DNA of 52,446 nucleotides from assembly GCA_014728115.1 (NCBI GenBank), contig WJME01000293.1, positions 1 through 52,446 of the forward strand, given 5' to 3'. Positions 45,803 to 52,446 of this stretch are shown here, one piece after another. Below the pieces are notes generated by a model, which saw only the letters and a program-made list of their open reading frames with translations, was not told the DNA's origin and searched no databases. This DNA is from Candidatus Zhuqueibacterota bacterium (GTDB lineage: Bacteria > Zhuqueibacterota > Zhuqueibacteria > Residuimicrobiales > Oceaniaggregativiventaceae). Numbering within the stretch: position 1 is the stretch's first letter; each line of letters starts with the position of its first letter. A program made the translations under genes and the position numbers.

Positions 45803-46966
45803 CTAGATATCAATCCATCTATTTTCGTTCGCTGAACGTTCCACGGCATCCAAAACCTTCTGGCACTCTAAACCATCTAAAAAGTTGGGTTGAAAAGATT
45901 CTCCTTTAGCAATAGCCGTCAAAAAATTCGCAATTTCTATGACAAATGTATCGGCATAACCAATACCATGTCCCTGAGGCCAAGGACCACCGCCATAAGG
46001 ATGCAATTCGTGAGTGGCGTTGATCTTGGAAAATCCTTGTTCAGGTACCGGCTTTTTTTTATCGTAATAATACAAATAATTTTGTTCCTCAAAATTCCAG
46101 AACAATGAACCGGCATCCCCGTTGACCTCGATATAGTTATAATTTTTACGTCCTGGAGCCATGCGTGTCGCCTCAAAACATCCGGTAGCACCATTATCAA
46201 ATTCACAAAGAAACTGAGCCACATCATCCACGCTTACGGGTTGTTTTGCTTTCAACTGCCCGGCAGACAGGGGCCGTTCTTTAATCACTGTTTTCATCTG
46301 GCCGATCACCTTAGAAAAATTCAGACCGGTGATAAAGCGAGTTGCATCTATTGAATGTGCACAAATATCACCGAGCGAACCTGAACCGGCGACCGTCTTG
46401 TCGAATCGCCAAACCATTGGGAAATCCGGACTCGATGGCCAGTCTTGCGCATAGCGAGCGAAAACATGGTTGACATTGCCGATACGCCCCTGGTTAACCA
46501 TTTCTTTTGCCAGGGCCTGCGCTGGACAAAAGCGATAAGAAAATCCACAGCAATGTGCAAGAGAGGTATCTATTGCAGCATCATACATGGCTTTTGCATC
46601 GGCAAGGGTATTGGCCAGTGGCTTTTCGCAGAAAACATGTTTCCCGTTCTTTAATGCTTCAAGCACGATCGGTTTGTGCAAATTTCCAGGGACAGCCACA
46701 CTTATGAGATCGATATCCTCACGCGACACAAGGATCTTCCATTCTCGTTCATAGCTTTGCCACCCGAATTTCTTTGCAAAAGCTGAGAGATTTTCTTCAG
46801 TATCCTTTGCACATACGGCCTGCATGCTGACAGCACAAGGTAAATCATTCCATATCCCGGCATTTCTATATGCATTGGAATGAGCAACTCCCATAAACAT
46901 ATGGCCAACCAATCCGACACGAATTTCCTTTTGTTGTTTTGATGTAGTTGATTTCTTCTCGTACAT
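45803..46966 (-). CDS. Cytoplasmic Gfo/Idh/MocA-family oxidoreductase
   Basis: 387 residues without signal peptide, unlike the exported relatives in set B. It has the Rossmann start IRVGLVGHMFMGVAHSNAY, catalytic VFCEKPLANT, the GDICAHSID segment and the usual C-terminal beta-sheet domain. Such enzymes act on sugars, inositols or their oxo forms with NAD(P). The ATG follows directly on the stop codon of the DegT aminotransferase gene, so the two are translationally coupled and likely catalyse consecutive steps on one substrate, for example oxidation and transamination. Confidence 0.88.
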   Translation of the reverse strand: MYEKKSTTSKQQKEIRVGLVGHMFMGVAHSNAYRNAGIWNDLPCAVSMQAVCAKDTEENLSAFAKKFGWQSYEREWKILVSREDIDLISVAVPGNLHKPIVLEALKNGKHVFCEKPLANTLADAKAMYDAAIDTSLAHCCGFSYRFCPAQALAKEMVNQGRIGNVNHVFARYAQDWPSSPDFPMVWRFDKTVAGSGSLGDICAHSIDATRFITGLNFSKVIGQMKTVIKERPLSAGQLKAKQPVSVDDVAQFLCEFDNGATGCFEATRMAPGRKNYNYIEVNGDAGSLFWNFEEQNYLYYYDKKKPVPEQGFSKINATHELHPYGGGPWPQGHGIGYADTFVIEIANFLTAIAKGESFQPNFLDGLECQKVLDAVERSANENRWIDI

Positions 46967-48172
46967 TTAGAGACTCCTTTGTTCCACTTTATTACAGGCA
47001 CAGATGAATTGACCCGCCATGATTTCAATTTCTTTATCGGTAGAGTTGATATGGATTCCAAAACCAGAACCCAATCCTGCATCAACGACACCGACACTAA
47101 GATTGATCGATCTCGAGAGCAGATCATCGGTGATAGGGTAAGCCCCCTTGCCATACGGTTGACCCTTTTCCTTCAGGTATCTGTTGATATGTTCCATATT
47201 GGCATATACATGCCACCCACTCTTATCGACCGTAGTCGTATCCAATAGGTCAGCCACAAGTGCTGCTTTTTGTGCATCTTCAAAGATTACCGTGCAAAGC
47301 GTAGCGCACTCTCCTTCAGAATCATTAATTTTCCGAAACGTTACGCCCTCGATATCAGAGATCATGGCCTTGAGTTTATTCTTTTTCTGTCGCAACGTGG
47401 AGGTGATGCGATCTATTTTGTGCAGTTGTGCCAATGCCAGAGCGCCGACCAGTTCGTTGACACGAAAATTCAGGCCCAGTATACTCCGGGCACCGATTTC
47501 AAGTCCGGCTCGTAACGGTTTGTGTCCCTGATCGTGTAGCCCGAATGCACGTTCGTACAAATCAACATCATTAGTGACGACAGCCCCTCCGTCTCCTGCA
47601 GTGATGGTTTTGAAAATATTCAACGAAAAGGCGCCCATGTGGCCAATGGAGCCGACTTTTTTTTGCTGAAATGACGCACCAGCGGCCTGACAAGCGTCTT
47701 CAAGCACAGCCAGGTGATGTTTTTCAGCAATTCTCATAATTGCATGCATATCGCATGGATTACCCAACATATGCACAGGAATAATCGCTTTTGTTTTTGG
47801 CGTGATCTTTTCTTCGATCTGTGACGGGTCCATATTCAAACTTTTATCGATCTCTGTCAAGACAGGTACCGCACCGGCAAAAATGACCGCGCTATAGGTC
47901 GCAACAAAAGTGTAGGCGGGAACAATCACCTCATCACCGGGCTTTATCCCCAGGGCCAACAAGGCAATCATGATTGATCCTGTTCCTGAACTCGTTGCCA
48001 AAGCGTGATTCACATTGCAATAGTCGGCCAGTTCTTTCTCAAAGGTATAGACTTTTTGTTTAAATCTGGGATCTTCCAATCGGCCATATCGAGAAAGATA
48101 GCCCGTTGCCATCACTTCATCTATTTGATGTTTTTCTTCATCGCCAATCCAATAGGATCCAGGTCCTGGCAT
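46967..48172 (-). CDS. DegT/DnrJ/EryC1/StrS-type aminotransferase
   Basis: 401 residues from the ATG at 48172, preceded by GGAGGAATATC; the open frame to 48205 lacks a site. Fold type I PLP enzyme: ALATSSGTGSIMIAL, VIVPAYTFVATYSAVIFAG, VLEDACQAAGASFQ, and SLNIFKTITAGDGG with the PLP-binding Lys. These enzymes transfer an amino group to, or sometimes from, an oxo-sugar or inosose. With the adjoining Gfo/Idh/MocA enzyme, and the phosphatase of set B, this resembles the three-enzyme logic of kanosamine (Ntd) or inosamine pathways. Direction and substrate are unknown. Confidence 0.85.
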   Translation of the reverse strand: MPGPGSYWIGDEEKHQIDEVMATGYLSRYGRLEDPRFKQKVYTFEKELADYCNVNHALATSSGTGSIMIALLALGIKPGDEVIVPAYTFVATYSAVIFAGAVPVLTEIDKSLNMDPSQIEEKITPKTKAIIPVHMLGNPCDMHAIMRIAEKHHLAVLEDACQAAGASFQQKKVGSIGHMGAFSLNIFKTITAGDGGAVVTNDVDLYERAFGLHDQGHKPLRAGLEIGARSILGLNFRVNELVGALALAQLHKIDRITSTLRQKKNKLKAMISDIEGVTFRKINDSEGECATLCTVIFEDAQKAALVADLLDTTTVDKSGWHVYANMEHINRYLKEKGQPYGKGAYPITDDLLSRSINLSVGVVDAGLGSGFGIHINSTDKEIEIMAGQFICACNKVEQRSL

Positions 48173-48238
48173 GATATTCCTCCATAAAGTCGAGTAACAA
48201 GTCATGATGATTTAAATAAATAGCATCCACTGAGATTA

Positions 48239-49816
48239 TTACCAATATTTAATGTATATGATCACAAAGAGCATGACCACTATGGTCCACCAAAAGGCAA
48301 TGCGTTTATATAAAGGAAAGTGAGCAGAGGATTGTTGTGCAGAAAACCCCAAAACAGATGGATGCCAAATCGTCGTCGTGGTATTTTCTTCGCCGGAGGG
48401 TTTGGTTACATAGCTGACCAATATCATAAAACCCAATGAAAACAAAAACACAAAGGCTGAAAGATTGAATATATTGATGCCATCCAGTATCCCATAGAAT
48501 TCTCTTATAAAGACGAGGATCAGCATGGGCAAGGAGGAAAAAAAAGTGATTACGGCAGCGGTACTGTTGGCCCTTTTCCAAAAGATACCCAATATGAATA
48601 CAGCCATACAAGGAGCCATCATCAAAGCCCAACACTCTTGCACATAGGCGAATATCGTTTCAAAGCGGCCGACCATCGGTGACCACAAGGCTGAAAAAAT
48701 CAAAAGCAGGGAGCCAAAAATGCGGGCGAATCGAACGAGAGCACGATCCGATGCTTTTTTATTGATCACTTGTTTATAAATATCCAGCGTCACCAGGGAG
48801 CTGGTTGAACTTAGAAGAGAATCAATAGTTGACATAAGTGCCCCGAAAAGGACCGCAAACATCAAGCCCCGAAGGCCGACAGGGATGAGTGTGCTGATCA
48901 GATAGGGGTATGCCGAATCAGGATGATCCAGGGCGGGATTCAGGGCATAGGCAATAAGGCCGGGCCACGTTACACAGAGGGCGAGAGGCAGGGCAAGAAA
49001 TGCAGTCAGAACGATACCCATTTTTCCGTCCCACTCGCTCTTGGCAGCCAGGCATTTTTGAGTGATGAATTGATTGGTTGTATAGTAAAATCCGCTGGTT
49101 ACAATGGCCACAGCAATCATTCCGGTCCAGGGCAAATCCGGATGATCGGCCGGAAGCATCAGCTGAGCTCTCTCCCCTGTTCCAATCACCGCAGAAAAGC
49201 CACCAGGAACAGCCTTTAGACCGAGGACAAAGACCAATAGTCCACCGGCAAGGAGCAAGACACCGTTGAACAGATCCACCCAGGCTGCAGCGCTCAATCC
49301 GCCATATATCGTATACGCTCCGGCAGTCAAGGCGAGAATCCAAATCCCAACAAATAAATTCAAACCGAATATTTTATTCATCACAAATCCACCGGAATAG
49401 AGAACCAGGGGAAGATTAATGACCACATACATGACGATCAAGATGACAGAAAACGTTGTACCCGTGAGTGTATTGAATCGCTTTCTCAGGAATTCCGGAA
49501 TGGTATAAATCTTGTTTTTCAGATAAAGGGGGAGAAAGAAAAACAACAACAGACCCTGTGCAGGCCAGCAAAGCCATTCCCAATTCGCAACAGCCAACCC
49601 ATGCCGATAAGCCCAGCCAACTTCACCGATAAACTGCTCTGTACTGATACTCGCAGCAATGAGGGAAAATCCAATTGCATACCACGGCAATCCACGTCCG
49701 GCGAGAAAATAGTTGGCCTTGCTTTCTCCTCCTTTACGTCCGGAATAAAATCCAATTCCCATCACCACAACCAGGTATATACAGAAAATAAATATTCCCC
49801 ATGAGGTTAACTGCAT
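48239..49816 (-). CDS. Sodium/solute symporter (SSS family)
   Basis: 525 residues with about 13-14 TM helices. Family markers: GRGLPWYAIGFSLIAASISTEQFIGEVGWAY, GGLSAAAWVDLFNGVLLLAGG, and LMSTIDSLLSSTSSLVTLDIYK with the sodium-site Ser residues. SGLT-type members carry sugars, inositol or other small solutes into the cytoplasm with sodium. As first gene of set C, behind motif copy 3 (88 bases upstream), it probably imports the product of the exported GH3 and ceramidase-fold enzymes. The aminotransferase gene begins 66 bases after it. Confidence 0.9.
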   Translation of the reverse strand: MQLTSWGIFIFCIYLVVVMGIGFYSGRKGGESKANYFLAGRGLPWYAIGFSLIAASISTEQFIGEVGWAYRHGLAVANWEWLCWPAQGLLLFFFLPLYLKNKIYTIPEFLRKRFNTLTGTTFSVILIVMYVVINLPLVLYSGGFVMNKIFGLNLFVGIWILALTAGAYTIYGGLSAAAWVDLFNGVLLLAGGLLVFVLGLKAVPGGFSAVIGTGERAQLMLPADHPDLPWTGMIAVAIVTSGFYYTTNQFITQKCLAAKSEWDGKMGIVLTAFLALPLALCVTWPGLIAYALNPALDHPDSAYPYLISTLIPVGLRGLMFAVLFGALMSTIDSLLSSTSSLVTLDIYKQVINKKASDRALVRFARIFGSLLLIFSALWSPMVGRFETIFAYVQECWALMMAPCMAVFILGIFWKRANSTAAVITFFSSLPMLILVFIREFYGILDGINIFNLSAFVFLFSLGFMILVSYVTKPSGEENTTTTIWHPSVLGFSAQQSSAHFPLYKRIAFWWTIVVMLFVIIYIKYW

Positions 49817-49904
49817 GTTAGGGTTCCTCGGCTTTTATCATTCGACTCAAGTTCTCAAAAAAAATTCAATTTCACTGAACATTAAACTTTTTTTCATGCA
49901 AACT

Positions 49905-49949
49905 CTAGATAATAACGGTGAAAAACAATTGTTAAGAGATGTGGTTAAC
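49905..49949. promoter_or_regulatory. Copy 3 of the conserved operator-like motif
   Basis: CTAGATAATAAC, then GGTGAAAAACAATTGTTAAG, then AGATGTGGTTAAC, with AACAATTGTT at 49924-49933. It lies 88 bases before the SSS symporter gene that opens set C, in the same orientation as the other two copies, here without a regulator gene beside it. The rest of the 376-base gap holds a hairpin near 50123-50171 and nothing else recognised. Confidence 0.75.
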
Positions 49950-50122
49950 AGCACTCGGACAGGAAGTCTAGCAGGTGAAAAAGATAAGGAAGGATAAACA
50001 CATAGGTTCGTGCAAAATGGGCAGGTTTAGGAGGAATAAAATCAAAATAGAATGAACTTTTGATTTTGTCAACAGGATACAGGAGGTCAGATACCGGAAA
50101 ATCTGAAAATCAAAACAGAAAA

Positions 50123-50171
50123 GCATAAAGCACACTCGAAACCCTGTTTTTTACATAGAGTTGCTTTATGC
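50123..50171 (-). terminator. Possible terminator after the XRE gene
   Basis: GCATAAAGCA (50123-50132) pairs perfectly with TGCTTTATGC (50162-50171) across a 29-base loop. On the minus strand it is followed by TTTTCTGTTTTGATTTTC. The long loop makes it a weaker candidate. Confidence 0.45.
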
Positions 50172-50192
50172 GCTATGCTTCATTCCCATTCA

Positions 50193-50462
50193 TCACACAA
50201 ATCTCTCGACCGAAACATCGAACAAATTTGCCAGGCGCTTTGCGGTTTTGAGGCTGATTTTTCTTGACCCGTGTTCCATATTGGAGATGTGCTGGCGCAG
50301 AATGCCTCCTAACAGTTCTCCGAGTCTGGCCTGGGTCCAGCCCCGCATTTTACGATAGATTTTCAGATTGTCACCAGGGCGGATTTCCTTTATAATGTTT
50401 TGAACCCATTCCGTGTCGATAATATTGACAACCTCTTCATCCGGTGTGATCACGAGGTTCAT
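50193..50462 (-). CDS. XRE-family helix-turn-helix regulator (antitoxin-like)
   Basis: 89 residues from the ATG at 50462 (MNLVITPDEE). The frame is open upstream to a TAG, and a TTG start at 50483 is possible. The helix-turn-helix covers about 33-85: NLKIYRKMRGWTQARLGELLGG, then RQHISNMEHGSRKISLKTAKRLANLFDVSVERF. Proteins of this type repress their own promoter, often as the antitoxin of HigBA-like pairs. No toxin gene is visible beside it, though in-frame sequence upstream of the TAG (VYYAGSRENAPY) looks coding-like. Boxes reading CGTTTTCACG upstream may be its operators. Confidence 0.75.
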   Translation of the reverse strand: MNLVITPDEEVVNIIDTEWVQNIIKEIRPGDNLKIYRKMRGWTQARLGELLGGILRQHISNMEHGSRKISLKTAKRLANLFDVSVERFV

Positions 50463-50530
50463 CCCATACTCTTTTTTCAACAATAAAAGAAGACTCTTGG
50501 GGATCTTTCGATCTTTATACTAATAGGGGG

Positions 50531-50599
50531 CGTTTTCACGACTGCCTGCATAGTACACCTCTGTAAATCACGTTTTCACGTTACAACATTTTTCACGTT
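50531..50599. promoter_or_regulatory. Direct repeats of TTTTCACG, candidate operators of the XRE regulator
   Basis: CGTTTTCACG occurs exactly at 50531-50540 and 50571-50580, 40 bases (about four helical turns) apart. A third related box, TTTTCACGTT, is at 50590-50599. They lie between the TonB receptor stop and the XRE gene, where an autoregulatory binding site is expected. Confidence 0.5.
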
Positions 50600-50609
50600 C
50601 TCACGCACT

Positions 50610-52446
50610 TTAAAAATACATCCGAAAAAGCAGCTTGATATTGCGGCCGGGCTCGGGCATGACAGACTTTACCCTGGACAAGTGCCGGCGGTATTCCTGA
50701 TCAAAAAGGTTCTCGATTCCCAGATCCAGAGAGCTGAGAAAGGGTCCTGACTGAAACACGCGTTGGGCAAACAGGTCAATGATGCTATAGCCGGCAGTAT
50801 ACTCTTCGAATTCTCCCAATCGATTCTGTTCGGCTGCAGTTCGGGTACGAAGGCCGAATTGATAACCGGATAGGGAAAATCGTACCTCAAACTTGCCATG
50901 CAGGGGAGGCATCCAGGGCAGGGGCTCGCCGGAATCCGTCAGCTCGCCATAGACATAGCTCATCCCCGCTTTGAGACTGAGCAGGGACGAGATCCGCCAG
51001 TCCAGGTTGACCTCAGTACCCTGAATGACGGCATCGAGTCCGATAAACTGGTAGGTCGGCAAGAGTGTGCGAAAGTTGAGTTGGCCGGTATTGCGAGGAA
51101 AAATATAGTCATCAAAGCTATTGCGAAACACGGCCCAGTCGAGCTGCCAGGCCTCGCTCTGATAACTGGTAATGATGTCTATCCCCACCCCCCTCTCTTC
51201 TTGCAGGCGTGGATTACCGATTTCGAACGAATACGCGGCCAGATGCGGCCCCTCTGAATAGAGCTCCTCGATCCCTGGTGCACGAAACGAACGCATAATA
51301 TGAGAGCCCATCACCAACCTGGAGGTGATTTGGTAAAAGGTTCCGACCGCAGCGGACCAGTTGCCAAAACGACGTGCCCGAATCCATCCGATGCGATTGG
51401 ATTCTTTTTCAAATTCCGGCGTCACCTGTCGGGAATCCCAGCGAAACGCCCCTTTCAGGGCCCATTTCCCCAACACCATCTCCTGATGCACAATCCCGGC
51501 CAGGGTACGCTCGATGGTAGGTGGAGCAAAGACCAACCCACCTGCTGCCCAGTCCCGATGTTCGGCCCATACGCCAATCATGCCGTTGCGAAACAAGCCT
51601 TCCTGATTGAAAAAGACATTCAGAGTGCCGTTATACGTCAAGAGTCCGAATTCCACGCCCAGAATGCCGCTGGATTCGATCTCCTGGTGATAATAGCGGC
51701 TGCGGGACCCATGCACCTCGATATGGCGGATCCAGTCATGTGCCGGGAAAAACTCGGCTTTGAGTTCGGTGTGGCTGCGTTCCAACGAGATATCCACGCC
51801 ATTGGGATGCGCACCCACAAAGCCACCGGGAATACCATAATCGGATTCGTATTCGCTGGCCGCTACGCCGATAAATCCCCACGATTTGACCAGAGCAAGT
51901 CCTACTGATCCATTGAGGGTCTGCAGAGAAGAATTGTTCAGACGGCCTGTAGGAGTATCGATATCCTCTGCAGAGCGGGCACTGGCATCCAGGCGGGCCG
52001 AAAACGGACCGATGGGAGAGGTAATGGCGATGCCGCCAGCATGACCGTTATTGACGCTCTCACCCTGATAGGTGGCAGTGCCGTGGATATGATCGAGATG
52101 GGTAGTAGGGATATATCCCCGCGCCACATTGATCACGCCGCCAAGCGTGTTGGGGCCATATAACAGCGCATCCGGGCCACGCAGTACCTCGATGCGCTCT
52201 GCGGTCATGGGTTCTACCACAACGGCATGATCAGCAGAGGTGGCCGAGAGATCACCGGTTCGCTGCCTGTCTTCGAGGACCAGCAAGCGGTCACCTCCCA
52301 TGCCGCGCAGGATGGGCCGGGCCGGAGCCGGACCCATGGAACGCTTGTCCAGTCCGGGCTCGTCTGCCAGCGTTTCGGCAATGGTACGCCCCAGCTGCTG
52401 GCGCAATCGCCTGCCCTCCAGATTGAAATCAGGATCCTCCATCGCC
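50610..52446 (-). CDS. TonB-dependent outer-membrane receptor (N-terminus outside the window)
   Basis: At least 611 residues are visible; the gene continues past the right edge. It shows a plug domain (RPILRGMGGDRLLVLED, ERIEVLRGPDALLYGPNTLGGVINV) and a barrel ending in IKLLFRMYF with the aromatic terminal residue needed for outer-membrane insertion. Motifs resemble receptors for metal chelates or siderophores more than SusC-type glycan receptors, because ILRGMGGDRLLVLED-type plugs are common in the former. The ligand is unknown. By eye it is more G+C-rich than gene sets A-C and probably belongs to another unit. Confidence 0.85.
   Translation of the reverse strand, partial: AMEDPDFNLEGRRLRQQLGRTIAETLADEPGLDKRSMGPAPARPILRGMGGDRLLVLEDRQRTGDLSATSADHAVVVEPMTAERIEVLRGPDALLYGPNTLGGVINVARGYIPTTHLDHIHGTATYQGESVNNGHAGGIAITSPIGPFSARLDASARSAEDIDTPTGRLNNSSLQTLNGSVGLALVKSWGFIGVAASEYESDYGIPGGFVGAHPNGVDISLERSHTELKAEFFPAHDWIRHIEVHGSRSRYYHQEIESSGILGVEFGLLTYNGTLNVFFNQEGLFRNGMIGVWAEHRDWAAGGLVFAPPTIERTLAGIVHQEMVLGKWALKGAFRWDSRQVTPEFEKESNRIGWIRARRFGNWSAAVGTFYQITSRLVMGSHIMRSFRAPGIEELYSEGPHLAAYSFEIGNPRLQEERGVGIDIITSYQSEAWQLDWAVFRNSFDDYIFPRNTGQLNFRTLLPTYQFIGLDAVIQGTEVNLDWRISSLLSLKAGMSYVYGELTDSGEPLPWMPPLHGKFEVRFSLSGYQFGLRTRTAAEQNRLGEFEEYTAGYSIIDLFAQRVFQSGPFLSSLDLGIENLFDQEYRRHLSRVKSVMPEPGRNIKLLFRMYF

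Noticed and set aside
45141..45806. Plus-strand open frame of 221 codons
   Set aside because: It is a shadow of the ceramidase-fold gene on the minus strand; no motif.
1..52446. CRISPR arrays, tRNA or rRNA genes and transposase genes
   Set aside because: I looked for regular spaced repeats, cloverleaf-like segments and transposase motifs and found none; a covariance-model scan could still reveal a missed tRNA.

Overview
The window looks like the accessory part of a Gram-negative chromosome from the Fibrobacteres-Chlorobi-Bacteroidetes side of the tree, most likely a KSB1/Calditrichota-like lineage. This is inferred from NPFNPST-type C-terminal sorting tails on secreted proteins, TonB-dependent receptors with an N-terminal carboxypeptidase-regulatory-like domain, many RR-type signal peptides on oxidoreductases and a sulfatase, and the absence of a SusD partner. 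No RNA gene, CRISPR array or insertion sequence was recognised. By eye the first 20 kb and the last 2 kb are richer in G+C than the 20.9-50 kb block.

Left part (1-20.7 kb). A gene with an RR signal peptide runs off the left edge. A plus-strand cluster follows: lipoprotein ADP-ribosylglycohydrolase-like protein, ribokinase, and a secreted DNRLRE-type protein, closed by a strong terminator at 3809. Two unrelated ATPase-plus-partner cassettes (3.9-5.7 kb and 11.1-12.7 kb) flank a secreted metallophosphoesterase and a large secreted protein of unknown function. Then come a sulfatase, a nested inverted-repeat element (14280-14624), a deoxyhypusine-synthase-like protein, a DUF432/MscS pair, a ribose-type ABC permease and binding protein without an ATPase gene, and a GH5 glycosidase.

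Central glycan-degradation block (20.9-49.8 kb). Three long minus-strand gene sets follow one another: (A) TonB receptor, two beta-helix proteins and a tandem-domain esterase; (B) a deleted Gfo/Idh/MocA gene, an inositol-monophosphatase-like phosphatase, a GH3 and an intact Gfo/Idh/MocA gene; (C) SSS symporter, DegT aminotransferase, Gfo/Idh/MocA oxidoreductase, two ceramidase-fold hydrolases, a second GH3 and a third ceramidase-fold hydrolase. Between them sit two paralogous plus-strand genes for membrane-anchored regulators with an N-terminal DNA-binding-like domain, one TM helix and a C-terminal sensor-like domain.

The most striking signal is a 44-45 bp sequence around the palindrome AACAATTGTT, present three times in the same orientation, once upstream of each of the three minus-strand sets. 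This suggests one local regulon controlled by the paralogous regulators. In it, exported GH3, esterase, beta-helix and amidase-like enzymes would process a complex glycan or glycoconjugate, the TonB receptor and SSS symporter would import products, and DegT/Gfo/phosphatase enzymes would convert an oxo- or amino-sugar or cyclitol. Several enzymes carry non-canonical active-site residues, so the substrate is probably unusual.

Right edge (50-52.4 kb). A small XRE regulator with repeated operator-like boxes is followed by a second TonB-dependent receptor cut by the window end.
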